Shown here: piece by piece, positions 11,596 through 22,518 of the stretch
Layout: each line of letters starts with the position of its first letter
How positions within the stretch are numbered: the first letter of the stretch is position 1
Origin: Ichthyophis bannanicus
Taxonomy: Eukaryota > Chordata > Amphibia > Gymnophiona > Ichthyophiidae
DNA: 64,000 nt
Assembly (NCBI GenBank): GCA_033557465.1
Contig: CM066031.1
Location: 1,072,431,640-1,072,495,639, forward strand
Direction: 5' to 3'
Program-made: the position numbers and the translations under genes
Notes under the pieces: generated by a model
Told to the model about the DNA's origin: nothing
What the model saw: only the letters and a program-made list of their open reading frames with translations
The model's database searches: none

Positions 11596-13218
11596 GTATG
11601 TATTGCATATATTCCCACATATATGTGTTGTTGTGTGCGTGTGATGGTTATCACGGGTGATGTTTCTGACCATGTAGCTATCTGCTGCAACACTGCATTG
11701 TCATTACACTGAACATCCAATGGTAGCATATAGCCATGAGTGTGTGATGGACACTGTGCACAGGGCACAACAGCAGCTGTTGGTGTATTGTGTGGGTCGG
11801 TGTGGATACACCTTTCGGATCTTTTTGGGCTGACAGTACCAGTCAGTGGCTGTTTGTGTTAACAACTGCTGTGCTAACCCAGTTATGTCTTTTTCGTGTG
11901 TGTGTGGAGCACGGTGTCAGGCATATGGTACGGGGTTCACTGTGGAAGGGAGGCACATGTTTGTGGAGAGCTTTCCTGTGGGCTCTTTGTTCATCTCCTA
12001 CAATCTGTAGGTGCTTGTGTGTGTGTTATGCTCCGGTGCGCTGGCTATGTGTGTATGTTTGTTAGGTATGGTGCAACGTGTCAGACATAGCCCAGTACAC
12101 ATGCGCATGACTACGTTCCCATGATGTGATTGCTTACTTGGGACGGGTGTTGGTGCAAACACACATTGTCCCGTACGGAATACCTCCTCACGTAGCACAG
12201 ACATGGATATGGTGAGTCATGTGGACATGTGCAGTGTGGAGCCAGGGGTCCATATCATTGCTACTGTTTTTTTGGAGATGAGTCATTCATTGCAGTATTT
12301 TACATGTCGACACATACAGAGGTTCAGCGGGTCAGATCACCAAGGGGTGAATGACTGTAGCCAATGGTGACACTGCATGTGTGGGTGATGTTTGCGGTTT
12401 GCAGTTTTTTCATTTGCCGCATGGCATATGTAGGTGATACTATCTCAACATTTGCCTCCTGGCTCTGGGACATGTTGTGTGTAGGGCAGGATAGCACAGT
12501 CCACATCCACAGATACCTTGTGGACACTAGCAAGGGATGTTATGTCCGCATACACACCCCAACCTAGATGGGAGTTATTTAGAGCAGATGCACATATAGC
12601 CTATCCATGGTTTAACATTCTCACTGTCACACAGTGGGATGAGATGTAGCCATCATGGTCAGGTGACAAACAGACATGGGGGTATTGTTTGACAGGCATG
12701 GTGCTTACATTGTCATGTTTGTCAACACATGCGCAGCACACAACTGTCAGTATTATTTGGTGTAGGAGATGTACACTGCAGATGATGCATTTGCACAGTG
12801 GATACAGGAGGTGTTGATGCATATTTCCGGGTGTCACAGCTATTTAGACGGGGATGACACAACATTTGGAGAACACTACACATGGAGATGGGGTATTGGT
12901 GTCAACATGGGTGACACAGTCAAATAGTGTCACCTTGGGATGCGCCCCAAACATGGTGGGTGCAGACACGTCTTTGGACCAGTGCGCGGAACAACAGAGG
13001 GGGAGGGGAGGCGAAAGTGGGATTCTGGGGACCGTCACTTAGCATCAGACATCTACATGCTGCCCTCCCATGTGAGATATCAGTACAGTGTGAGAGTGAA
13101 CAGTCATTCGGCAGGCCATGTTGTGGTGTCTGACAGCTGGGGACAGTGATTTGCAGTGTGGGATTCACAGCTAGAACATGTCATATTGTTTCTGTCTGGT
13201 GTTTTGTCCACTCCACAG

Positions 13219-13232
13219 GACATCATTCCTGA
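13219..13232 (+). CDS. Candidate terminal exon of the transposase
   Basis: After the acceptor-like CTCCACAG at 13218, a phase-1 join to 11595 adds only Gly-His-His-Ser before TGA at 13230-13232, for a total near 401 residues. It is offered because donor and acceptor phases agree. A four-codon exon cannot be verified by eye. Read-through of exon 2 is the alternative. Confidence 0.25.
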
Positions 13233-16084
13233 GGATGCTGTTCCTGTGTGGCATTTGCACGTGACGGTACATCAGCCAAGATGCTGTGGTCCAGGGTATG
13301 TGGATCTTCAGCTACATTGTATGTGTGTGAGGTCAGGGGGAGAACATGTCATCTGGGATGTGTCATATTGTGCAGATGTTGTTGTTCATTTATTTTCCTT
13401 GAGCCTCCCTGACCCATATCTTGCTGTTGTCACACATCTCCCCATGTGTTTGTGTACAGTATATCCACTGGACAACTTGTTCAGCCATATTTACAGCAGA
13501 GCTACATGTGTGTGTGTTTAATCTTGTTTGCTGAATCCAACACTTGCTGCCTCCAGCAACATAGTTCGATCAGACATCAATAGGGTATCTATGCATGTGA
13601 CTGGGCGGTTATGTGCACAATGTTGCACTTGTGCACATACAGGCCATGTATTACAGCTGTCCCGCTGACCTACGCATACTGTGTGGGGGTGTGTTTCTGG
13701 GTTAACTAAGTGGTGATGCAGTGTCCTGGCATGGTACATTATCATGTGGGTTGAGGGGTGTGGGTACCCGGGGGGCATTGTTGGGTATGCTACCTCTACC
13801 GTACTGCTGTTTACCTTGTCATCATGGTCAACATGTGTTGTGGGCTGTGAGCAGAACTCTGTTGTGTGTTTGGTGGGACGAGTGTTGAACAACTTTTCTT
13901 TCTCTCATATATAGGCATAATGTGGAGATGCATCACGAGTGACTTTACATGCTGATTCTACATGTTTGGCTGACATTGTCTCCCTTCACTGTGACCAGAT
14001 GTGGCTATGGAGTAGCTGAAGGAATTGATGACATACACATGATGCACAAACGGGGTATGTTGTACCTTTCTTATTTGGGGATTAAATCTGGCTGTACCTG
14101 TTGTTGGGTTTCGTTTCATCTAATGGACATGTCATGTTGCATCTCTGTGGACACATACAGATGCATATAGTGTGTTGCTGTGAAATGGCTGTGTGACATG
14201 GAATTGTAACTAACCATAGCCATGTAAGACCCGTGTATGCATTGACATTTACTGATGGCTATAATCTGATTTAGATTTGATGTCCATATCCTGTAATGTT
14301 TGCCTTTGCATCCCTTTATTCCCTATTTTGTGCGTTTTGGATTTTGGCAATTTGTGGTGTTTTTGCACAGTGTCTAATAAGACCATACTTATCCTCTTGT
14401 GACACAGGACAGGAGACATAATGGACCCCTTTCCTCCGGTGCACCTGGGCTCGCCATCCAACACCTGTTGTGGGACAGACCACCATGTACGTGTTTCTGG
14501 AGATATCTGCCATTGGATGTTTGACGTTTGGGAGTGGAACACAGGCCTGTGATGGACATTTTTCCTCTTGGACTGCTGGTTTGGCCATGACTGACCTGTA
14601 CAACACACAGTTTGTGCCATGCTGTGGCTGAGAGTCATGCTGATTGCAGGGACACAGATGACCTTTCACGGAGTGTGTCATATTGGAATGTGCCACCTTA
14701 TTATGCATTCCCATGTTTGCAAGGGATGTTTTGAACTGCTCAGTTGGATTGCAGAGACACCTTGCTTTTGGGACACTGTGCGCATCAGGGACTGACATTC
14801 ACTATGTATTTTGGACATTTCTCCACAGTTGGTTGGTGTATTGGTTTGGCCATGTGTGTGACAGGGCACACAGGATACGCTCATCTGTTTGTTTTAACTA
14901 AAGCATACAGGCATGTTTGTGGCATAGAGGCACAGATGGAGCAGTCCTTTTGTCTATGTCCAATTGCCCTCCACCTGGACATGATACAGGCTTTCACACA
15001 ACCACATGTTCATGGCCACCACCATCCTTGATTGATGTTTGGGGTGGGCAAGGGTGATTACATGCATGTGTGGCATCACTGTATCATGTTTGTGTGCGAA
15101 TGGTGATTGTGCTTGTGACTAACTATGTTTGTGAGACACAGAATGTGGATCTATGGCCTCTGTGTGGTTCATTGTAAGATGTTTGGCCATCATTTGCTTA
15201 TGAACATGCTGGTTATTGTGTTTGTTTACTGTGCAGACGTGACACTCTGCATGTGTGTACACACCTTGCATTGCACGTCTGCACAGTCCTGTTTGTCCCC
15301 TGCAGTAACGTCAATCTCATTGCACCATTACATTTGGTGTGTGTCAGTGTGGGTGTCCATTGTCCTCCTGCACTTCTGCAGTCCATGTACCATGCTATAT
15401 ATGTCCAGACACTGTCTACCCACATAAACATGCAGGGTGTACCTCCTGCATCGTATTATGTCTGTAGCTTTCTGAAGGGTTTTTGATGTCTAGTCTCTCT
15501 GTGTTCATGTGCCTCTGCTACCTGTTAGCATATGGTCATTCTGCTTGTGATGATATTTGGGGTGTGCATTGTAGCATATCTGTCTTGAGGATCAGCCATT
15601 ATGTGGTTCTGGAACATTACGTTCAGAGCTTTTTTTGTCACATTACAACATTGCCCCAGCATCTGTTTTCTTCATTTGTGTGCCTCCTGTGTTGGGTGAT
15701 GGCTATGTTTCGGGGGTCCGGTGATTTTTGTCGTTTTGTCATCATGCAACGCCTACAGTCTCCATGCACTGATATCTGCGACACACAATTGAGCCATGCT
15801 GCAACAAGTGGGGTGTGTGGGCCTGTTACCCAGGGCATAGCATGCACCTGATGCACATTATGTCTCATGTCTTTCATGTGTGCTCAGGGCAGTGACCTTT
15901 ATGTTGCATGTGGGTTTTTAACCTGCTACATATGTTTCCATCTTTCACCATGGAGGGACTCACCTTGATATTATGATTGCAGTGTCTAACGTATGTGTGA
16001 GGAGCGACCATAATAAATATGTGTATTTGACAGACATTTGTCTCTTTTACTACTTGATCATGGTGACAATCATGCAACACAATG

Positions 16085-16252
16085 GGTGCCTTTGATTCAA
16101 TCATGACTCCTTGTGCCCCAGGGACTCCATGGTTTCCTTGACGGTGTCCCTGCAGTGACTTGAACAAGGCACATGTAGTGCCAGTGTGAGATGAGGCCTG
16201 TTTGGTTTGTGTCCAAGACAGCTTTGTGCGCACTAGGCTACTCCTCCACTCT
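16085..16252 (-). mobile_element. Diverged tRNA-derived SINE inside the Harbinger arm
   Basis: Antisense to the plus strand. GGCTACTCCTCCACT at the right end is the complement of the SINE head AGTGGAGGAGTAGCC. The left end (TGCCTTTGATTCAATCATGACTCC, here split as TGCCTTTGATTCA and ATCATGACTCC) parallels the SINE tail at 39535-39570. The middle is too diverged to align by eye. Same family as the SINEs at 21273, 39535, 54712 and 55539. Confidence 0.5.
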
Positions 16253-18013
16253 TTGTGCACATTTACACTTGTGTCTACTGATTTGCTGGTCATGTCCACA
16301 GCCCACCTGTGCTCACATCCTTGTACAATGGCAGCTGTGTATGTGTCTGCTGTTTGGCACATCACTGGGTATGATACGTTCCCATATAGACCCTCCCTTT
16401 GGACTATTACTTCTGCCTTGTGCTCATTGTGTTCTTTGTGGGTGTGTTTGGAGGCATGTGTTTGAACTCATTGGTTTGCAGGTTTTATCCCCACATTTGT
16501 ATTTATAGTTTTTCGATTATGATAACTGAGCCATCATTAAGCAGCAGGTTCATCACCTATACACACACCCTTGTCTGTCGTCATTGTACAGCAAGGTGTG
16601 CACTCAGTGCTCCCTAGCCATCATATATTATCTGTTACATAGGTCTCTTTAGTGATGGTCTTTACAGTGCAGTGCACCTGGGGGTTTTGTTGTGTTGCGG
16701 TTCTGGTGGTGTGTGTTAGAGTTGTCGTCATGTTGAGTTGTCTCCTGTCATGCCCGAGATTGCTACCCAGCTCCACCAGGCATCCTCTGCTACCCTTGGG
16801 GTTTGTTTTCTTTCCTCTTTTGCATGCTTTATCGACTGCATAACATCTCATTGTGTGTGTGCATGTGTCCATGGAGCCAAATACAGACTGGGATCTGATC
16901 TGTAAACACCAGATCTGCATGTGCATTTGTTCATGTTTCTTCTTGGGGGATTCCTGTCCTTATAACCAGCATGCATCTTGTGTGATGGCTTGGACTATTT
17001 CTGTATGCAGCCTTTGCTACTGCGCTCACGTTGGTGGTGTGTCCTAGCGTTTTTTCCATTTGCATTTGTGGTAGTGGTCGTAGGTGTGATCCCTCTCTGT
17101 TCCCTTGGATGTGTGTGCTTGTCCTGCAGATGTGGTTTCGATTTGTTTTACGGTCATATGTCAGCAGATTGGTGTTGTGAGCACATTGTACCCTCATCTG
17201 AGTTGTGAGCCATGCTTCTGTCCATCTTCTGTCTGCCAGCTGTTGTGCCATCCTACCCTGATGTGCATGCTGCTACGACACGTCCTGCATTCCTACACCT
17301 TCCTGCATTTCATGTCCCCATGGTTGCCTCTCGTGTGTGTGCTGTGCATAGCACTGCTACTCCACTGTCATCCAGATATTTCACCTATCCTGCCATTTCA
17401 GTCTCCTGTGCTGGACACATCTTCCCATCCTATGTCACACACTCTCATTACAGCATGGTACATTGCCATCACTCTGTACATAGCTACACCTATCTCCAAT
17501 ATGTTTGTCCATTTGTGTAGCTGCCACATGGACTGGGGCTGCTTTTTGTAGTTGAGCACCTGTGATCTCTGTTCTTGTTTTACTTCTGCATTGCCTTTCC
17601 TTTCAGCTCTGTGACGTGTTTAGGTTACATATGTGTTTGCCACATACCTCTGCTGCCCCTCACATTTGGGGAGCTTAGTGCTTCTGGGAAACGTTTTTGG
17701 GTTGACCTATACATGATTGAGCATCTTATGGCACACCTTCCATTCAGTCAGTTTATGGGGGATCTACTATGCTGCCCTGGGAGTTGCCAACATGTGAACA
17801 TGGACGATGGATAGCATTATAAATCACCTTTGCTGACGTGGTTGTTTATGATGTGCATTCTGGTGCACCCTGATAGGTGCAATACTCTCTGGTGGGCTTC
17901 TGTTTAGGTGGCAGCACAGATTGATGTACAGGTGCATGACGTAGACAGACTTACCTGAGCCAACGGTAATCACTGCTCATCTAACACCATGACGCCTGCA
18001 CCATCAGTCACTG

Positions 18014-18060
18014 TCCTAACCATTGTGCTACACTGCTGTTCCTTCTTGCACGTCTGCTCA
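18014..18060 (-). other. tRNA-like A-box relic
   Basis: On the minus strand GTGTAGCACAATGGTTAGG resembles a tRNA-type internal A box and is close to the A boxes of the 318-bp repeat units just to the right. No good B box follows, so it is a degenerate relic. Confidence 0.3.
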
Positions 18061-18374
18061 CCTACCTATGATTTCGATGCGTTACAATGCACAGTGATGC
18101 CAGCACAGACAGTGCTTCGACCTTGCCCTGCCACATACGTCACCCTGTAAAGCGCCCTATACGCAACATTGTGGGGTGCCTTGGTGGAGAGTGCACCTTC
18201 AAATGTGATCTTTAAGGTACATTGTAGGGCGCCTTATGCATCACCTTATATTACAGTGCTTTTTGATAGTGCATTTGCTAACAGTAGAAATTACAATAAA
18301 ATGTGGCATGCCTCCTAGATTGCTATTCCTCATAACAGGTAATGGCTCAATCAGCCTTATTCATTGTGCACAGC

Positions 18375-19080
18375 ACAGGATTTAACCCATGATGCCAGCA
18401 CTATTGGTCAGTGTTTTCAGCATTGTGCTATGGCTCTGTTCCTGTGTCTGGACATTTGCGCACCGCCTTATGCCCTTCACAACTGACAGCGCACCGCCTG
18501 ATGCCGGCCAAAACGCACAAGATGGACAGCGCGCAAAATTAACAGCGCAATGCCTAATGCCGCACGAACTTAATTACTGCCGCCCACAATTAACAGCGCA
18601 ACGCCTAATGACGCCCAAAATTATTATGCCTCCTAAAGCAGTTTTAACCATGAAAATTCATGCCTCAGCCAGCCTTTTTCCTGGCGCACGATGGGGGATT
18701 GAACCCCTGATCCTTGCACCACTGGTCAGTGTCTTCAGCATTGTGCTACAGCTCTGTTCCTGTGTCTGGATGTTTGCGCACCGCCTTATGCCCTTCACAA
18801 CTGACAGCGCACCGCCTGATGCCGGGCAAAACGCACAAGATGGACAGCGCGCAAAATTAACAGCGCAACGCCTAATGCCGCACGAACTTAATTACTGCCG
18901 CCCACAATTAACAGCGCAACGCCTAATGACGCCCAAAATTATTATGCCTCCTAAAGCAGTTTTAACCATGAAAATTCATGCCTCAGCCAGCCTTTTTCCT
19001 GGCGCACGATGGGGGATTGAACCCCTGATCCTTGCACCACTGGTCAGTGTCTTCAGCATTGTGCTACGGCTCTGTTCCTA
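18375..19080. repeat. 318-bp tandem repeat near the Harbinger right end
   Basis: The motif CATTGTGCTA falls at 18421, 18739 and 19057, exactly 318 bp apart. Two full units are nearly identical and a third is partial. Because 318 is a multiple of three, a 286-codon frame (18389-19249) stays open with a 106-residue internal repeat. On the minus strand each unit holds a tRNA-like pair: A-box-like TAGCACAATGCTG (complement of 18736-18748) and B-box GGTTCAATCCC (complement of 18695-18705), repeated at +318. The units are also rich in GCGCAA/AACGCC steps that recall the subterminal sequence of B and C. Confidence 0.85.
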
Positions 19081-19243
19081 TATGTGCCCAGCAGCGCCCC
19101 ACTTAGCCTTCCCACGCGCTAATGTCGGGCCCGCAAATGTGCGCGCCGCGCACACGTACGGTCGGGTTTTTTCCTTTTTCTGCCTGACCCGCCCACTCCT
19201 TTTATGGCACAGGCACACTACCGCGGACCCGCACGATACGAAT

Positions 19244-19261
19244 GTTTAGTAAACATGCCCC
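19244..19261 (-). repeat. Right terminal inverted repeat of the large Harbinger
   Basis: GTTTAGTAAACATGCCCC, whose complement begins GGGGCATGTTTACTAAAC. It differs by one or two bases from the left ends of A (37928), B (47270) and C (56336). The 3-bp target duplication cannot be tested because the left end is not in the window. Confidence 0.65.
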
Positions 19262-19559
19262 TTTGTGTATTTGCATGGCCTTCTTTATGGAGTAAGATCA
19301 CTTTAGCATTACATGTGAAGGATTACCTGTCATTTCACTGAAAGGTTAAGAGGTGGCTATAACTTCCCTATGGTCTGATCTATTCAAACTCTGGGTTGAG
19401 TGGTTGGTCATTTATTATGTGTGCATGCTATTTTTTGGTGGATGGGGTTTGGTTTAGAAGGTGGATGGGGGAGGTAAGAATTCTATAGGAATAGAGAGGA
19501 TGGGGATTCCATTTTATTTAATTTATCTTTTATTTAATTATGTTTGATTTGCGTTTTAT
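19262..19559. other. Unassigned spacer
   Basis: A/T-richer than the preceding element. I see no gene or recognisable repeat. Confidence 0.3.
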
Positions 19560-21272
19560 GGATGTACCACACTGGATTTATTGAGGCATGTAATCAAGTT
19601 ATATATACAATAATAAACAATAGGTGCAGATCACCAGCCGTTATTGTGACAACTCAAGCTAAGGCTGAAAAAAACATGAATGTAGCAAACTATGATCTTG
19701 AAAATATACCACCGGAATTTAAAGACTGCCTGCAAAATCAATTCACCTCCTTGTTTACAAATGACAGAATACCAGAAGAATTATGAGACGACATCAAGAA
19801 AGTTGTACTCAAAGAAAGTGAAAAGATTCTGTAAAAGATGAAAAAGCAGAGTGTCAAAATGGATGATGGAAGAAACTCTGAAAATTGCTAAGAAATGCAG
19901 AGAAGCTAAAGACAGAGGAGAGAGAGAGAGAAGCAGTCATGCAACTTAACTGGGGTTTCAATGTGCAGCAAGATAAGGAAAAGAGAAGTACTACAATAAT
20001 GGATGCAAGGAAATACAATCATCATTAGAGGAAGAACAGAGTTGGCTTTTCTAAAGTTACAAGAGTTAAAGAGAAATTTCCAGCCTCAAATTGGAATGCT
20101 TAAGGAAGCTCAATGGTCATGTTGAATGTTGTTGAGAAGATAAAAGAAAGGTGTAAAGAATACACTAAGTCATTACACCATTAATAGCAAGTAGATCAAC
20201 AGCCATTTCGACCTGCACTTTATGACCACGAATCCTTAGTGATGAAAGAAGAAGTCAAAGCAGCACTGAAAACATTATCAAAGAACAAATCAACAGTCAT
20301 TGATGGTATGCCTATTGAAGCATTACAGCAATCAGATGCAGTTTTTACAGTACTTACAAGGCTCTGCCAGGAAATTTAGAAGATAACATTGTGACTGAAA
20401 AGATCTGTGTTCATGACAATCGAGAAGAAAGGTGATCCAACTGATGGTAAAAATCCTCATACAATTACTCTGATCCCACACCCAAGCAAGATTCTGCTCT
20501 AGACCATTCAGTGGTGGCTACATCCATACCTGTAGTGAGAACTGCTTGAAATGAAAGCAGTGTTCAGCAAAGAGTGAGGAACAAGAGATATAATTGCAGA
20601 TATGAGATGGATCCTTGAAAAGACTAAAGAATACCAAAAAGATAACTACATGTGTTTCATTAACTACAGAAAGACCTTTGAGTAAATCATGAAAACTCAG
20701 GGCCATATTAAGAAGCATGAGTTTACCAGAACACCTGATAGTTCTTATACACAACCTTCATATTTACCAAGAAGCAATAGTTCAAATGGAACAAAGAGAA
20801 ACAGAATGGTTTACAATCAGCAAAGATGTATGACAAAGCTACATACGTTTTCTGTCATGCAGATCAAATCATCAGAGAAGCAGGACTGCATGAAGAAAAC
20901 CAAGGTGTGAAGTTTGGTTGAAGACTCATCAACAACCTTTGCTATGTTGACAATACCACATTACTGGCTGAAGATGAAGACTATTTGAAACATCTGCTTA
21001 TCAAGATCAAGGAATATAGTCCTAAAATGGGAATGGGTCTGCATCTTAATGTGAAGAAGACACCAATCCTGACAAATGGCAAATCAATAATTTCATCCTT
21101 GATGGAAAAGAAATATAAATAATAGATAACTTTAACCTGCTTGGATCCATAATAAACAATGAAATGACAAGCAGTAAAGAAAGACGATAATGCATTGCTC
21201 TTGGCAGAATGCTTATAAAGGACCTAGACAAGATTTTCAAGTGCAGAGAGAGATTTATGCATACCAAGCAAT
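19560..21272 (+). pseudogene. RTE-like (BovB-type) LINE reverse transcriptase remnant
   Basis: Fragments in several plus-strand frames follow the order of an RTE-type ORF2. First comes a linker (19544-19786). Next is IDGMPIEALQQSD (about 20300), then KKGDPTDGKNPHTITLIPH (about 20427). Then GTRDIIADMRWILEKTKEYQ followed by CFINYRKTFE (about 20578-20685). This corresponds to the RT fingers and the motif-A region (a DYAKAFD-type motif in the family, here NYRKTFE). Many stops and frameshifts show an old, dead copy. The YADD motif region is not readable. A SINE follows directly at 21273. The clade name rests on motif resemblance only. Confidence 0.6.
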
Positions 21273-21487
21273 GGGAGTGGAGGAGTAGCCTAGTGGTTAG
21301 AGTCGTAGCCTGGTAATCAAGTGACCAGTGTTTAGTTCCCACTGGCACTACTTGTGGCATTGGGCCAGTCACTCTACCCTCCATTGCCTTGGAAGAAAGG
21401 CCTGGCAATCTACTTCTGGTCATACCTTGCCAAGGAAACCCACAGGCTGCTGGGAGTAAGCACTGATCAGTGACATGCAGTGGCATA
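21273..21487 (+). mobile_element. tRNA-derived SINE
   Basis: Head AGTGGAGGAGTAGCCTAGTG with A-box TAGCCTAGTGGTTAGAG and a degenerate B box (GTGTTTAGTTCCCAC). The body contains GGGCCAGTCACTCTACCCTC and AGATTGCCAGGCC in complement. The same body recurs at 39535, 54712 and 55539. Transcription would be by RNA polymerase III and mobility by a partner LINE. Confidence 0.8.
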
Positions 21488-21844
21488 AATTCTGCCCAAA
21501 CATCCCTCACAATGTAGGGGGCCCACACAGTGGTGGCAGCATCAGTATGGCAAACTTACCTTATGAGCCCGGTGCCGTTCCTCAACAGGCCAAAGTCTCG
21601 TGATAAAAGCCACACTATAGCATTCTCAGAAGTTCTACCTGTTCATGATAAGGGAAAAGAGAGGCTGCATCACACAACCAACTTTAATATGTGGCTCCAA
21701 ACCTGGTGTGAAAGAAAAGAATTTAGATATATAGTCAACTTGGGCAATTGATGGAACAAGAGACTGTACTGTGTTGATGTTCTGCATCTCTCTGTGGCAG
21801 GAAAAAGGATCCTAAGTAAAAGCCAATATGTGAGCAAGCATTTA
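21488..21844. other. Unassigned
   Basis: No gene or repeat that I can name. It may be LINE 5' sequence, since a CR1 endonuclease fragment starts just after. Confidence 0.25.
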
Positions 21845-22290
21845 AACTAGAGAAAGAGGGGTGACAGATGGAAAAAAAACAAGTTCAGGATGTCACTCTC
21901 AGCAAAAACATAATAACATTGGTAATAGTCATCATATTGATCCACACATCAGTGATAAGAGGGAAGAGGACTCTGGAATAAAATCCATGCAAAATACAAG
22001 CAAGCCAACCAACAATTGCTGGAAGGCAATGAGCACAAATGCTCGAAGTCTAGACAACAAAGTTCCTGACCTAGAAGCGCTGATGGTGGAAATGGACTTG
22101 GACAGTGTGGCCAGAAACATGATTTAACGAGTCATATGAGTGGGATATAGCCATAGCTGGCTATAATTTATTTAGGAGATATATAGAAGGCAGAAAAGGA
22201 GGAGCAGTAGCCCTATATGTCAAAAGCCATATTAAAGCTGCTGAAATGCAGGGGACATGGGGGAAAGAAGCAGCACATTTTTTTAAAAGG
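21845..22290 (+). pseudogene. CR1 LINE 5' fragment (start of the endonuclease)
   Basis: WKAMSTNARSLDNKVPDLEA at about 22020-22080 matches the opening of the CR1 apurinic endonuclease domain (consensus TNARSL.NK..EL). Later pieces correspond to the GYxLFRRDR..RGGGVALY region, but with stops and frameshifts (for example TAG/TAA near 22126-22170). The fragment ends near 22290 with no RT domain. It lies head-on to the CR1 copy at 22519-25160. Confidence 0.65.
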
Positions 22291-22518
22291 CTTTTTAATG
22301 TTGCTAGTTTTATGCTGAAGCTTCAGTCCTGTTTTGTATTTGTTGTTGTTTTAGTATGTGTGCTTGGCTGTAAACCATATAAAACGATTATCAAACAATC
22401 GTGTGGTAATTAAGTATGTTTTAAATAGAATACATAAATAAGGAAGCTGAAGTTTGTTAAAAGTATAAAGTTGGAGAATGAACTCTTAAAAATATTTATA
22501 GCAGTGGTGCTTAATGAG
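22291..22518. other. Unassigned A/T-rich spacer
   Basis: No gene or named repeat seen. Confidence 0.3.

Larger units (their letters stand above)
11661..18370. other. Right arm of the large Harbinger element, no clear gene
   Basis: About 6.7 kb of T/G-rich plus-strand sequence without a supported gene apart from the candidate last transposase exon. The longest open frames (up to 160 codons at 14316-14798 minus and 148 at 17105-17551 plus) have no domain and an odd His/Cys-rich make-up. AATAAA at about 16012 could be a polyadenylation signal. The segment 17400-17545 resembles the right parts of elements B and C. Confidence 0.5.
1..19261 (+). mobile_element. Large PIF/Harbinger-type DNA transposon (left end outside window)
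   Basis: The segment carries the two genes that define this superfamily, a DDE transposase on the plus strand and a Myb/SANT-like protein on the minus strand, pointing away from each other. The right end is placed at 19261, where TTTAGTAAACATGCCCC matches the 3' ends of elements B (54038) and C (60467). Sequence at about 17400-17545 also resembles 53600-53755 in B and 60050-60170 in C. No matching left terminus (GGGG-ATGTTTACTAAA) is visible between 1 and 8000, so the element probably starts before the window. That makes it at least 19 kb, against the few kb usual for vertebrate Harbingers. The arms share a CATGTG/TGTG-rich composition that stops near 19260. That 1-7000 belongs to the same element is inferred from composition and gene layout only. 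Confidence 0.55.

Noticed and set aside
14316..14798. 160-codon minus-strand frame in the right arm
   Set aside because: No domain, no splice context and unusual composition; the frame is likely open by chance.
18375..19080. CRISPR-like array from the regular spacing
   Set aside because: Units are 318 bp and uniform with no short repeat-spacer pattern, and the DNA is vertebrate.
18389..19249. 286-codon frame with 106-residue repeats as a real protein
   Set aside because: The repeat follows from a 318-bp DNA tandem unit. The sequence contains tRNA-like boxes on the other strand and no known domain.
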